In this document: piece by piece, positions 45,687-57,375 of the stretch
Numbering within the stretch: the stretch's first letter is position 1
How the letters are laid out: every line of letters starts with the position of its first letter
Source: Henckelia pumila
Taxonomy: Eukaryota > Streptophyta > Magnoliopsida > Lamiales > Gesneriaceae
DNA length: 64,000 bases
NCBI RefSeq assembly: GCF_033568475.1
Contig: NC_133122.1
Coordinates: 71,385,442-71,449,441 of the forward strand
Direction: 5' to 3'
Made by a program: the position numbers and the translations under genes
The notes under the pieces: model-generated
Seen by the model: only the letters and a program-made list of their open reading frames with translations
Told to the model about the DNA's origin: nothing
Database searches by the model: none

Positions 45687-48600
45687 CATCCTCAGCAGTC
45701 TCAGAGACAGCCTACTCAGACTCCTTCTCGGGGTCATTCTTCTTTGAGGCCACGTGCCCAGGGTCAGGTCTTTGTGCTTAACCAGGAGCAGGCAGAGGCT
45801 GACAGCGATCGGATGATTGCAGGTATCTGTAGTTTATGTGGTTTTCCTGCATATGTTTTAATTGAAACCGGTGCATCGCATTCTTTTGTCTCATCACATT
45901 TTTCTAAGAAGTATAAGTTGCCATATACTCCTCTAGACGTGTTATTAGGGGTTTCTACTCCTATGGGTAGCGAGGTTTTAGCCAAGCGTCTAGTTGTGGG
46001 TTGTGTTTTGGATTTCGAGGGACATCAGCTTAGTGCTAACCTAATGATTCTAGCGATGGAGGATTTCGATTGCATCATTGGGATAGATCTATTGACTACC
46101 TACCGAGCGATAGTGGATTGCTATCACAGGTTTGTTCAGTTTCGTCCAGAGGATGACGAGTCATGGTATTTCTATGGTGAGGGAGCGCGACCCCCGATGC
46201 CAGTGGTTTCAGCTTTGAAGGCCCGACGTGCTTTAGAGTCTGGCGGGGAAGGCTACCTTATCTACGCCATTGACGCATCCTTAGGAGAGCCAGATATCCA
46301 AGAGATACCAGTGGTTCGTGACTTTCCAGATGTGTTTCCGGAGGAGATTCCAGGTTTTCCACCAGTAAGGGAGATTGAGTTTGGCATTGAGTTAGTGCCA
46401 AGAACTACACCAATTTCCAGGACTCCTTACCGATTGGCACCGTCAGAAATGAAAGAGCTGCAGAAGCAATTGCAAGATCTTCTTGATAAGGGTTATATTC
46501 GACCTAGTGTTTCGCCATGGGGATCCCCAGTACTGTTTGTCAAGAAGAAGGATGGTTCGATGCGATTGTGTATTGACTACCGTCAATTGAATCAAGCGAC
46601 AGTGAAGAATAAGTATCCTCTTCCGCGGATAGATGATCTCTTTGATCAGTTGCAGGGTACTTCTGTCTATTCAAAGATTGATCTTTGGTCTGGGTATCAT
46701 CAGTTGCGGGTTCGACAAGAGGACGTTCCTAAGACAGCATTTCGTACGCGGTATGGACACTATGAGTTTATAGTGATGCCGTTTGGTTTGACGAATGCTC
46801 CAGCTGTTTTTATGGATCTGATGAACCGAGTTTTCCGCGACTTTCTGGATAAGTTCGTGGTGGTGTTCATCGATGACATTTTGGTGTATTCTTGCAGCAT
46901 GGATGAGCATGCCTACCATCTCTATACTGTACTGCAGGTCTTGAGGGAGAGACAGTTGTACGCGAAGCTGAGTAAGTGTGACTTTTGGATTGACCGAGTT
47001 GTATTCCTTGGTCATGTCATTTCTCAGGAGGGCGTATCTATGGATCCTAGCAAGACAGAAGCTATTTTGAATTGGTCACGACCGACTACAGCTTCTGAGA
47101 TTCGTAGTTTCCTTGGTTTAGCAGGATACTATTGTAGTTTTGTGGAGAATTTCTCTCAGATAGCTAAGCCATTGACTCAGTTGATGAAGAAAGACGTTTC
47201 TTTCGTTTGGTCTGATTCTTGTGAAGATAGTTTTTGTGAGTTGAGACATCGTCTGACGACAGCTCCAGTTCTTGCTTTACCATCTGGATCAGGTGGTTTT
47301 GTAGTCTTCACTGATGCTTCTCTCCAGGGTTTGGGGTGTGTGTTGACTCAGAATGGCCACGTGATCGCTTATGCCTCCAGAAAGTTGAAGATTCATGAGG
47401 AGAACTATCCCGTACATGATTTAGAGCTTGCAGCCATTGTCTTTGCTCTTAAGATATGGCGTCACTATTTGTACGGAGAACGATTCGAGATCTTCACCGA
47501 TCATAAGAGTTTGAAGTATTTATTCACTCAGGCTGAGTTGAACATGCGGCAGCGTCGTTAGATGGATCTGTTGAAGGATTATGACTGTGAGATCAAGTAC
47601 CATCCAGGTTCTTCAAATCCCGTTGCTGATGCGCTTAGTCGCAAGGTGTATGTGAGTTCCCTTCGTACCAGTTCAGTTTCGAAGGCAGTGGAGGAGTGTT
47701 GTTCTTTGGGATTTACATTCCGTCATAAGAAAGAACAGCAAGGGATTCGTGTCTCTTCTGTGCTTGCAGAGCCAGCGCTATACAGACGAATCCGGGAAGC
47801 TCAGAATTTTGATCTGAAGACTCAGAAGTTGGCCCGGCTGGCTGAAGGTGATAATACTTCTGGTTTTCATCTACAAGGAGACGGTCTGTTGTGTCTTTCT
47901 GGTCGAGTTGTGGTACCCGGGGATTCTACTTTGAGGGATGAGATCTTATCGCAAGCTCACCGCAGTCGATTTTCTGTACATCCAGGCAGCATGAAGATGT
48001 ATAAGGATCTTCGCACTCGATTTTGGTGGAAAGGGATGAAGCGCAGCGTTTATCAGTTCGTATCCCGATGCCTTGTGTGTCAACAAGTCAAGGCAGAGTT
48101 TAGATGACCCGGAGGGTTACTTCACAGCTTAGAGATTCCTGAATGGAAGTGGGAGCATGTGACGATGGACTTTGTCACCCACTTGCCTATGTCTTCCAGG
48201 AATTGTGATGCTATTTGGGTTGTCGTGGATCGGTTGTCGAAGTCACCGCATTTTCTTCCCTATAATCGTGATTACACTTTTGATAGGATGGCACAGCTGT
48301 ATGTGCGGGAGATTGTGTGATTGCATGGGATTCCATTGAGCATTGTCAGCGATAGAGATTCGAGATTCACCTCGAGATTTTGGGGTAGTTTCCAGCGAGC
48401 CCTTGGTACTACTTTGAGCCTGAGTACGGCTTATCATCCAGAGAAGGACGGACAGTCGGAGCGTAATATTCGCACTCTAGAGGATATGCTTCGCGCGGCG
48501 GTGATAGATTTTGGTCCAGCGTGACATGACCATTTACCCTTGTTGGAGTTCGCCTACAACAATAGTTACCATCGCAGCATTGGCATGGCACCATTTGAGG

Positions 48601-49201
48601 CTCTTTATGGACGCCGTTGTCGTACACCTTTGTTTTGGGACGAGGTTGGCGAGCGTCAGGTTGAGGGTCCTCAAATGATTCAGCAGATGATTGATGCAAT
48701 AGAGTTGATCCGACGCAGGGTTAAGGCAGCCCAGGATCGACAGGCTACTACGCAAACACTCACCGCAGACCACTTCATTTTGAGGTAGGAGAGTATGTTT
48801 TCTTGCGTGTGTCACCTTTCCGGAAGGTGATGAGGTTTGGTCGCAAGGGTAAGCTGACACCTAGATTTATTGGTCCTTTCGCGATTCTCAAGAAGGTTGG
48901 GGATGTTGCTTATCGTCTGGCCTTGCCACCCGATCTTTTGAAGATCCACGATGTGTTCCACGTATCCTTGTTAAGACAGTATGTGGCAGACGAGTCGTAT
49001 ATTTTGCATCCAACTGAGGTAAAGGTGGATCGGGATCTATCGTATGTGGAGAAACCCCTACGGATTCTTGACAAGAAGGACAAGGTACTTCGTAACAAGC
49101 GTATACCGTTGGTGATGGTACAGTGGCAACGCAGAGGTACAGAGGAAGCTACTTGGGAGTTGGAGAGCCGGATGTTAGCCGAGCACCCCGAGTTATTTTG
49201 A
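45687..49201 (+). pseudogene. G4 Pol: protease, RT, RNase H, integrase, chromodomain-like tail
   Basis: Protease has the sequence IETGASHSF, so the usual catalytic Asp of DTG is Glu. RT has an intact FIDDILVYS. RNase H ([11 protein letters not shown]) is followed by TAG at 47559 where G2 has Trp. Integrase zinc and core domains follow, with TGA at 48105 (Arg in G2), 48318 (shared with G2 and G3) and 48522 (Trp in G2). A one-base deletion near 48744 shifts the frame, which is recovered in the last segment 48803-49201 with the chromodomain-like [16 protein letters not shown]. Confidence 0.94.
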
Positions 49202-49324
49202 GATTTTGTACTTTTTTGTATCAAGTTTATACTTGTTCAGTTGTAATAAAGAACATTGGTTAGCTATTTATGTTTTCCTCTAAGACTTAAATTTCGAGGA
49301 CGAAATTTCTTAAGTGGGGGAGAA

Positions 49325-50254
49325 TGTAGTAACCCGCATTTCTGATTAGTGATTAAATGAGTAATTAATTACGTGATCATGTTTAGATTAAGTAAAACAT
49401 GATTAAGTAAGTTCCTGATTGGGATAACGGACTTCAGAAATGGATTCAGAGCACTCGAATTAGTTGAATTGGTTCAGCAGGATCGGACGGTCCGAAGAGG
49501 AGTTCGGACGATCCGAAGTGGATCGGAAGCTCCGTGCCAGGATCGGAGGCTCCGATCGAGATCGGAAGCTCCGTCGGCAAGATCGGAAGCTCCGATCTGG
49601 ACCAGGGCACACGTCATTGCTTACGTCAGCAAGGTGACGTCATGGCTGACGTAATATTGAGCGATCGGATGCTCCGAAGGTGCGATCGGAGGTTTCGATC
49701 GTGATCGGACGTTCCGATCAGGGATCGGAGGTTCCGAACGCTGTCTATAAATAAGGGGTCCGAGCCCTCATTCTGTGCACCGATTTTCCCTCCTTTCCTC
49801 TGGTTTTCAAACCTTCTTACTTAGATCTACGGAGTTCTAGGCATCCTATTGGGAATCCGGAAGTTGCCTAGCGATCCCGGCGTCGTAGCGGAGGTGTGCC
49901 TAAGTTTTGAGGCGATTCTACACCAGCGGGCTGACGACGGACGAAGGTATAATTTGGCTTCCTAAAAATATTTAGGAGTATGCAATAGCTTAGTTAAGGC
50001 TTTTAGAGCTTAATTGTTGATGCATGGATATTTGCATTGTAGTAGCTAGTAGACTGGACTAGTAGGCTTGGAGTCTAGACCAGCAGAGCTAGGTTTGACC
50101 AGCAGTGTTAGAGGTACATAAGTACTGACCGAAATAGCCGGCATGATATATTTGCTTATATGTTGCATGAGTATGTGCTATATGTTTTATCATGTTTAGC
50201 ATGTTTTACCGCCTTAGCACATACATGATTTTACGTGTGACTGCATCTGGTGAG
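49325..50254 (+). repeat. G4 3' LTR, left part
   Basis: It starts TGTAGTAACCC after the polypurine tract. It follows the 5' LTR to ACTGCATCTGGTGAG, where a solo LTR is inserted. The remainder is 52116-52699. Confidence 0.95.
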
Positions 50255-52115
50255 TGTTGGAAAACTGGCGAGTTCCCAGACCAATTACGATTGATACCCG
50301 GTGCAGCGGAAGTTTAAAAATTTTTCATGGAACGTTTCCATGGTCTGGGTATCAACCGTTCATCAATTGAATTACGTGTGTGTAAAATTTAAATAACAAT
50401 TAAATAAATTTTACCTCAAATCTCGCAACGAGATTAATGGACACCAACAGAACAATTCTGCTCTTGTTGTCTCTCCCTGGAACCGATGAACGCCTTCAAT
50501 CAGGTCCACGAACAGAGGTTTAATCCCTCTGATAGATTGCACTAGAAAATCTATCAGAAGTTTTCTGCGAAGAGAATACACGAATTTGATTCGTTATTCC
50601 TTACTGCGATTCAAAATCACAGACCGGAATTTTCTCGGGCAGAGCAGGAAGGGGACGGCCGAAAATTCTTTGAGAGAGAAGGGTTTCGATTTTTTTTCTG
50701 TCTCAAAAATTATGACCTGTTGTGTGTAATTTCTGTACTGAAATAACTTATTTATAATGCAGGCCACTAACACCTTAGGGCCCATTAGTCATAAGCTGGG
50801 GCCCGACAAGCAAAGCCCGCTCGTTCAGAAATTAATATAAAATTCATCGTGACTCCGATTGATGAAACGATTTCACCAATGTGCACAGAAACCATTTCTG
50901 CACGTTTTAAAGTCAAAATAAATTTTCCTGAATCCGAATTCAGTGGTTTCCAAAAATGTCCATCCCTATGTCATTTTAGGAAATCCTACTCCCTTACTCT
51001 TATTTAAGAAGTCCAACTCCTTAGTTCATTAAATTTAACTCTTTAAATTTAACTATCTCAACGGGGATTAAAACTCCATTACACTGTGTGACCCTCAATG
51101 GTTCAGGGATACAGCTAGCCGTGGGCTCACAACTCCTTGTGACTCGGAACAACACTTTCCGACTTGCCCAACGAATCATGGTAAAGCGCCTAGCAACATC
51201 GCCCCATGATTCCCTAGGTATCACTGATAGTGCCTACAAGAACCAGTAGATTTTGGTTAGCGTACAGTACGGTCCCTTCATCCATATATCCCGATCGAAT
51301 CAACAACCATTGGTATATCGAGAGTCGCTCAAGATTCGATAACTATGCAATACATCTTGAAGATCAAATTAGTGACATCGCATGTGCTACTAAGAAACCA
51401 TTTCTTAAATCACATCAATTACTCTGGCCAGAGATTTATCACACTAATATCTCCTCAGATCGCATAGGATATCCACACTCGCAAGTATGTGGTGAATCCT
51501 TGACAACAATGCATTGACTCCTATATGTGTCGTAACTGTACCCAATCTCGACACCTGATGACCCCTCAGAGTCGGTAAACGAGTCAAAGCACAGTACTAG
51601 CATATAGAGTCTCCATGATGTTTCAAGTCGTAAGGACTAATGGTGTACAACCAAAACCGGACTTTATCCACTCGATAAGTGATAACCACTTGGAAAGTCC
51701 GGATAGGGTAGTTCGACTATTCATCCTATGAATATCCATTTGCATGCTTCGAACATCTCCATGTTCCCTACCAATGAAACGTGGTACTCCGCATCGCAAA
51801 TGCTAGTCTCAAACTCGAGCGATCCTTATCCTTATTATCGGACGGCTCAATCGACTAGGAACGGTTTTAGAACATACAGTGACTATAAGATGTATTTCAT
51901 GATAGACATCTCCATGTTCTACCACATCTTACATACACTATAGTATATTCAAGGTCTTTATCAAAACAACAATAGTATATCACAATATATCAATATGAAG
52001 TAATATAAAGTCATTGCCATAAAAGTGTAAATAATATTAAACAAAAGATTGTTTATACAAAGAGTCATCAAAGCCCATAGCCACACAGTTGGCTCACTGG
52101 GCACCCACTCTTACA
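50255..52115 (-). repeat. Solo Copia-type LTR inserted in G4 3' LTR
   Basis: This is an 1861-bp sequence with TG...CA termini and a perfect 5-bp target duplication GTGAG (50250-50254 and 52116-52120). It has no interior. Read on the minus strand it starts TGTAAGAGTGGGTGCCC. It shares blocks with the C2 LTR in matching order, such as the conserved segment with CACTATCAGTGATACC and GTACACCATTAGTCC, so it belongs to a related family in minus orientation. It probably formed by recombination between the two LTRs of a complete element. Confidence 0.92.
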
Positions 52116-52699
52116 GTGAGATGTGAGTCATTGACAGTCTCCATAGGGAACGATGATCTCATTCTGGACTCGAGTCAGGTATGACAGTTCCATGTGAGGC
52201 TTGTATCCTGTTTTGGATTCAGGTCAGGATGGGGTTGGCTCAGCCCTGATATGGAATATACGAGTACCCCGCGGAGTAGCTCTCTAGCCGGTACTGTATA
52301 TTCTCGGCGCCATGAGCAAGTGTTTTCACTTGAGTTTTAAATCATATGTGTGCACATATTTGTATTTATATCATTGCTTCGTATTGAGCGTTCTAGCTCA
52401 CGCCCCTGTGGTTGGGTATTGTGTACCTTGTGGCGGGGCAGGTTTGAGGCTGGACGGTTCAGGCGGCTCCCAGCAGGATTGAGCTTTGGAGAGTTCAAGG
52501 TAGTAGAGGGTAGGGATTTATTTCTCCTGAACCTTCGATTTGGTTGTATAACAGTATTTATACTTGTGACAGCGTCGGTTGTATTCTGTCGATTGGATTT
52601 GTTGTATTTTAATTATCCGCTCTTTACGCTTTAAGCTTTTATTGCGTGCGCTTTTACTATAACTCTGATTAGATAGTGGATCCGGGTTGGGTCACTACA
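52116..52699 (+). repeat. G4 3' LTR, right part
   Basis: It resumes ATGTGAGTCATTGACAG after the GTGAG duplication. It runs to GGGTCACTACA, followed by the TGGCC duplication of G4. Confidence 0.95.
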
Positions 52700-54766
52700 T
52701 GGCCAGACCTTTGACACAGCTTACACGGAAAGATGTTGCCTTCATATGGTACTCGGATTGTGAGGAGTCATTTCACGAGCTGCGTGGACGTCTTACTACT
52801 GCACCTATGCTAGCTCTACCTTCTGGATCAGGAGGATATGTTGTTTTCACTGATGCCTCTGGTCAGGGGTTAGGATGTGTTCTAACACAGCATGGACATG
52901 TTATTGCCTATGCTTCTCGATAGTTGAAGACGCATGAGAGTAATTATCCAGTACATGATCTCGAGTTAGCCGCCATTGTATTTGCACTCAAGATCTGGAG
53001 GCATTATCTTTATGGCGAGAAATTTGAGAGATTCACGGATCACAAGAGTTTGAAGTATTTATTCACTCAGGCGGAGTTGAATATGCGACAGAGACGCTGG
53101 ATGGATCTTCTGAAGGATTATGATTGTGAAATCAAATATCATCCATGTTCTGTTAACCTTACTGCTGATGCCTTGAGTCGGCAGGTGAGACTTTCTGCAC
53201 TTCAGACTAGTGAAGTATCTCATATGATTCAAGAGTGTTGTTCATTGAGTTTTACGCTCAAGCACAAGAAAGGGAGAAATGGGATTCGGTTGTATACTAT
53301 TTTGTCTGAGCCAGCATTGTATTCTCGGATCAGAGATGCTCAGATATCTGATGTTAAGACTCAGCGTTTGGCACGTTTAGCCAATGGAGTTAATATATCT
53401 GGATTTCATTTTCAGGAAGATGGTTTATTGTGCTTATCTAATCGAGTGGTTGTACCTAATGTTGCGGAGCTCAGGAACGATATTCTATCTCAAGCTCACA
53501 GGAGTCGATTATCAGTTCATCCTGGAAGCATGAAAATGTATAAGGACTTGCGAACTAGGTTCTGGTGGAAAGGGATGAAGAGGAGTGTGTATCAATTTGT
53601 TTCAAGATGTTTGGTTTGTCAACAGGTCAAGGCTAAACATCGACGACCAGGTGGATTATTACAGAATCTTGAGACTCCCGAATGGAAGTGGGAGCACGTA
53701 ACTATGGATTTTGTTACCCACTTACCTATGACTTCACGTCAGTGTGATGCTATCTGGGTCGTTGTTGACCGTTTGACAAAATCAGCACACTTTATTCCTT
53801 ACAACCGGGAGTATTCTTATGATCGCATGGCACGCTTATATGTCCAGGAGATAGTGTGATTACATGGGATTCCAGTGAGCATAGTCAGTGATAGAGACCC
53901 GCGATTTACCTCACGTTTCTGGGGTAGTTTTCAGGAGGCGTTGGGTACCACTCTGAGTTTGAGCACTGCATATCATCCGAAGACTGACGGGCAGTCAGAG
54001 CGGATGATTCGTACTTTGGAGGATATGCTACGTTCTTCTGTCATGGATTTTGGCTTATCTTGGCAGGATCAGTTACCTTTGATCGAATTTGCCTACAATA
54101 ACAGTTATCATCGTAGTATTGATATGGCACCTTTCGAGGCATTGTACGGTCGACGGTGTCGTACTCCGTTATTCTGGGATGAAGTCGGGGAACGACAAGT
54201 CGAGGGTCCTGAATTGGTGCAGCAGATTGTAGACAAGGTAGATTTGATCAAGCATAGGATCAAAGTTGCTCAAGATAGACAAGCCAGTTATGCTAATATT
54301 CGTCGCAGGCCACTTCAGTTTGAGCCTGGTGAATATGTGTTTCTACGAGTATCACCTTTTAGGAAGGTGATGAGATTCAGCATGAAAGGTAAGTTGTCTC
54401 CTCGTTTTATTAGACCTTTCCAGATACTGGAGAAGATCGGAGATGTTGCATATCATTTGGCTTTACCGCCAAATCTTTCCAGTATACATAATGTTTCTTC
54501 ATGTGTCGTTACTTTGACAGTATATAGCTGATGAATCTCATGTGATTCAGTCTACTAATATTCAGCTAGAGCCAGATCTGTCTTTTGTTGAACGACCAAT
54601 CCGTATCTTAGACAGAAAGGAGAAAGTTCTTCGGAACAAGACTATACCACTTGTAATGGTACAGTGGCAGCGCCGAGGCGTTGAAGAAGCAACTTGGAAA
54701 ACTGAGAGTCGTATGCAAGCAGAATATCCTGAGTTGTTTGCTTTGTATTTTTTATTAACCATGTAG
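52700..54766 (+). pseudogene. G3 Pol part 2: RNase H, integrase, chromodomain-like tail
   Basis: The frame of part 1 resumes (ARPLTQLTRKDVAF) once G4 and one TGGCC are removed. RNase H has FTDASGQGLGC. A TAG at 52921-52923 replaces the glutamine of ASRQLKTHE. Integrase carries the zinc domain ([12 protein letters not shown]), [18 protein letters not shown] and [10 protein letters not shown] at 53857-53859 lies before LHGIP, as in G2 and G4. A one-base insertion near 54490 shifts the frame after SSIHNV. The tail VMVQWQRRGVEEATWK is read in the new frame to 54766. Confidence 0.94.
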
Positions 54767-54874
54767 TTGTAATTAAAGTTGTTGTAATAAAACGTTGTTT
54801 GATATTTCATATTGTTATCTTAATTTGTCTTTAGATGTTATTTCGCGGACGAAATATCTAAAGGTGGGGAGAAT

Positions 54875-56366
54875 GTAGTAACCCAGAAGTCATTTTAAGA
54901 TAATAATATGTTAAACATGATTAAGGGTTGGTAATTAACCAATTCCGGGATTTAATCGGACTTCAGAAACAAGAAATGAAATTTTATTGTCTGAACCAGT
55001 TCGGACGATCCGAAGAGGACTTCGGACGGCCCAAACTTGACCACCGGGGGCTCCGAAGGTGAGCTTGTTGACTTCGGAGTTAAGGCTGGTTCGGACGATC
55101 CGAACTCAAGTTCGAACGGCCCGAACTCGTTTGTGCCAAGTAGGCAGGATTACTCAGCAATGAATTTTGACAAGTGTCGGACTGAGAGCACTTCGGATGA
55201 CCCGAAGTAGAGATCGAACGATCCGAACTCGACGTGTCTTGCATGCAGACAGTGAGTTGGATCGGACGATCCGAACTCAGGTTCGGACGGCCCGAACTCG
55301 TCCGAAACTTTTCCTATAAATAGGGCTCATTCGATTTCATTTTGAAATACGAATTCCCGAGGTTCCTTCTTCATTTATATAGTATGAGATATACACTTGA
55401 GAGCCCTATCGGTTATAATAGAGGTTCTGGAATAACCAAGGAGTGGTTATAGTCATCCGGGACTAGCGACTCCAAAGGGCTATCTACGGACGAAGGTATG
55501 GTTCGGGAATCTATTTAAGTTTTGGGAGTACTTATTAGCTTAGTTAAAGCTTATAGAATTTATGTAGTGATACGGTGAACTTTTGAATATAGGCTTGGAA
55601 CCTAGGATCCTACTATACTTGAACTAGCCTAGAGGTACGTACACATTGACTGAGATTGCCAGCGATTATACATATTTATATGTTGCATTTATTTGGCATT
55701 ATTATATGGCATGATATATGATTTACCGCTTTCTATATTCATATGTCATGTGCATATACATGTTGAGCCTATACCTTGTTATACCTGTCTATAGAGCCGC
55801 TCAACTCTATACTCGATAGTCTGTCACTGATAGTACCACGACGGCGGGGGCATTTATGTCTGTCTACTCTGGTGTACTTGACGAGTGTGGTTGCACACAG
55901 AGGTTGATCTGTGCGGTGGCAGCACTCATGTGGCGTCGGTTCTGAGCATGACTTTTCAGATGACCTTTTACCAGTCATCATGTTGCATGCATCATATTTA
56001 TACGTGTACTCATGTCTATGTACTGGGCGTTAGTGCTCACGTCCTAGTTTTTATCTTGGACACCCTATTCCATGGGGCAGGTCGCAAGATGGATGGAGCT
56101 GGTGGTTCAAGGCAAGATTAGGGAGCAGGCCTTGAGGAGTTAATTATACAGAAAGATTCGATATAGTTGTATAATGTTTACTTTTAAGTATTTCGATATG
56201 ATTGTATCACTACTGATGAATAAGCTTGACACTTTTATACTAAGCTGATATGTAATTTATGGTTATGTTTCCGCACGTTTTACTCTGTTAAGTTATTTTG
56301 CTGTATTAAGTTTAATGCATACTATTAGTTGTCAGTTAGTAGGTGATACCATGCAGGGCCACTACA
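54875..56366 (+). repeat. G3 3' LTR
   Basis: It begins TGTAGTAACCCAGAAGTC after AAAGGTGGGGAGAA and ends GCCACTACA before the GGTGG duplication. TATAAATA is at 55315-55322. Confidence 0.96.
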
Positions 56367-56604
56367 GGTGGCCGCTCGATCGATCGAATTTAACCGATCG
56401 AGCAAGGCCATTTTTTATTCAAACCCGAGACTTTGGGTTTTATGACCGCTCGATTGGTCATTTTTTACCGATCGAGCGAGGATCAAATTTTTTAAATTTT
56501 TTTTAGTTCTTTGGGTTTGTGTTTGAGTATGTTTTATCTTGTACGATTATTGTTAATTAATCGTTAATTGCCCTAAGATGAGATTAGCAACCCGAGGCCC
56601 CACA
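56367..56604 (+). repeat. G1 3' LTR, right part
   Basis: It resumes GGTGGCCGCTCGATCG and ends CCGAGGCCCCACA, then the GACCA duplication of G1. It contains the second copy of the CGCTCGATCGGTC hairpins. Confidence 0.93.
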
Positions 56605-56609
56605 GACCA

Positions 56610-57375
56610 TCAGTCGAGGAGAACAATTAGTTGTGCCCAAACTTATGGATAGAGTATCCCGTATAAACGGATACTGTACAGGAACATTACTTTTGGTTCG
56701 GATGTCAGTGAGCTAAAAGACAATGCAATAGCTATTATTCTTGGACGCAGAGGATTTTGAATCTCATGAAAGTTGCAGTTGGAAGCTATAAATAGCAGAC
56801 CAAGATCAGCTGAGAAACAGTTGGTGAGTTAGTGACTCTGAAATTCAAGCAAGATTATTCACTAACAAAGTCAACTAAAGCTATCAAGAGCTACTGAAGT
56901 AAACTGATCAAGCACTTTCTTCAAGTTATATTTGATCAAACATAGGATCAATTTTTCTAAGTCTATGTCGAGTTGTAATACTCTATAATAGATCAGTTAG
57001 GTGTTATACACTCACAAATTTTGTTGTAAGTGAATTTAGTCAAGGAATGAATTTAGTCGAGTTGCTAGGAGTTTCAGGTGTAGACAGTGGGGTAAGTCCT
57101 AGACTGAATCAGGGTGTTGCAAATTGCTTGTAATACTCAAAGTCTTCAGTGGATCCTTCCAAGGGGAAGAAGGGAGACGTAGGAGCATTTGAGTCTCCGA
57201 ACATCCAAAAATATCTCATGCGTTCATACTTCCAGTTTACCTTTCAGTCTGTCGTTTGATATTAGTTTTAATCTGTTAGCTGATCTATTTCCGCACATAA
57301 TTATTTATTGTTCAATTAATATCGACACACGAGAAAGCCAGAATCCAGTTGCTAACTACAACTGAACTCACAGCT
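56610..57375 (+). repeat. SIRE-like LTR, right part
   Basis: The sequence continues the LTR interrupted at 23348. It is noncoding. The 3' boundary near CTGAACTCACA (57373) is a guess, since no partner LTR is available. Confidence 0.5.

Larger units (their letters stand above)
43189..52699 (+). mobile_element. G4: young Ty3/Gypsy (Tekay-like) element inserted in G3 pol
   Basis: The target duplication TGGCC is on both sides (43184-43188 and 52700-52704). Without its own solo-LTR insertion it is about 7.6 kb. The two LTRs are nearly identical: only one difference in the first ~320 bp by eye. It has single-frame Gag-Pol with five stops and one frameshift, and a polypurine tract AAGTGGGGGAGAA. 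It is the sister family of G2. Confidence 0.97.
39176..56366 (+). mobile_element. G3: Ty3/Gypsy element inserted in G1 3' LTR, with G4 nested in its pol
   Basis: The target duplication GGTGG is on both sides (39171-39175 and 56367-56371). Without G4 the element is about 7.7 kb, with LTRs of 1489 and 1492 bp. It has a tRNA-Met primer-binding site, single-frame Gag-Pol, and a polypurine tract AAAGGTGGGGAGAA before the 3' LTR. The LTR copies show several substitutions and small indels near their starts, so it is older than G4, as nesting requires. It is related to but clearly distinct from G2/G4. Confidence 0.97.
23349..56604 (+). mobile_element. G1: heavily decayed Ty3/Gypsy element with G2 and G3 nested inside
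   Basis: G1 lies on the plus strand between target duplications GACCA (23344-23348 and 56605-56609). It has ~2.27-kb LTRs, a tRNA-Met primer-binding site at 25623, a Gag zinc-knuckle remnant, a decayed pol region and a polypurine tract at 37119-37130. Without nested elements it is about 8.3 kb. Its interior is AT-rich and full of stops, and no frame longer than about 100 codons survives. The 5' LTR starts TCTTAGG where the 3' LTR has TGTAAGG, so the terminal TG is mutated in one copy. Confidence 0.9.
22430..57375 (+). mobile_element. SIRE-like Copia LTR, split by nested insertions
   Basis: The LTR starts TGTTGAGAAATCAAG at 22430, behind a polypurine-like tract. It continues to 23348, interrupted by the MITE, and resumes after the G1 target duplication at 56605 with the rest of the LTR to about 57375. 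Rejoined, it is roughly 1.2 kb. The sequence style (TAAGTTTTGGTGTTTGACAAA near the start) recalls SIRE/Maximus-type LTRs, a judgement from memory. The 3' end and its target duplication are not resolved. This is the outermost, oldest layer of the nest. Confidence 0.65.

Noticed and set aside
52350-52634. 94-codon frame, nearly identical to 44417-44632
   Set aside because: It is repeated because it lies in the two copies of the G4 LTR; it is LTR noncoding sequence.
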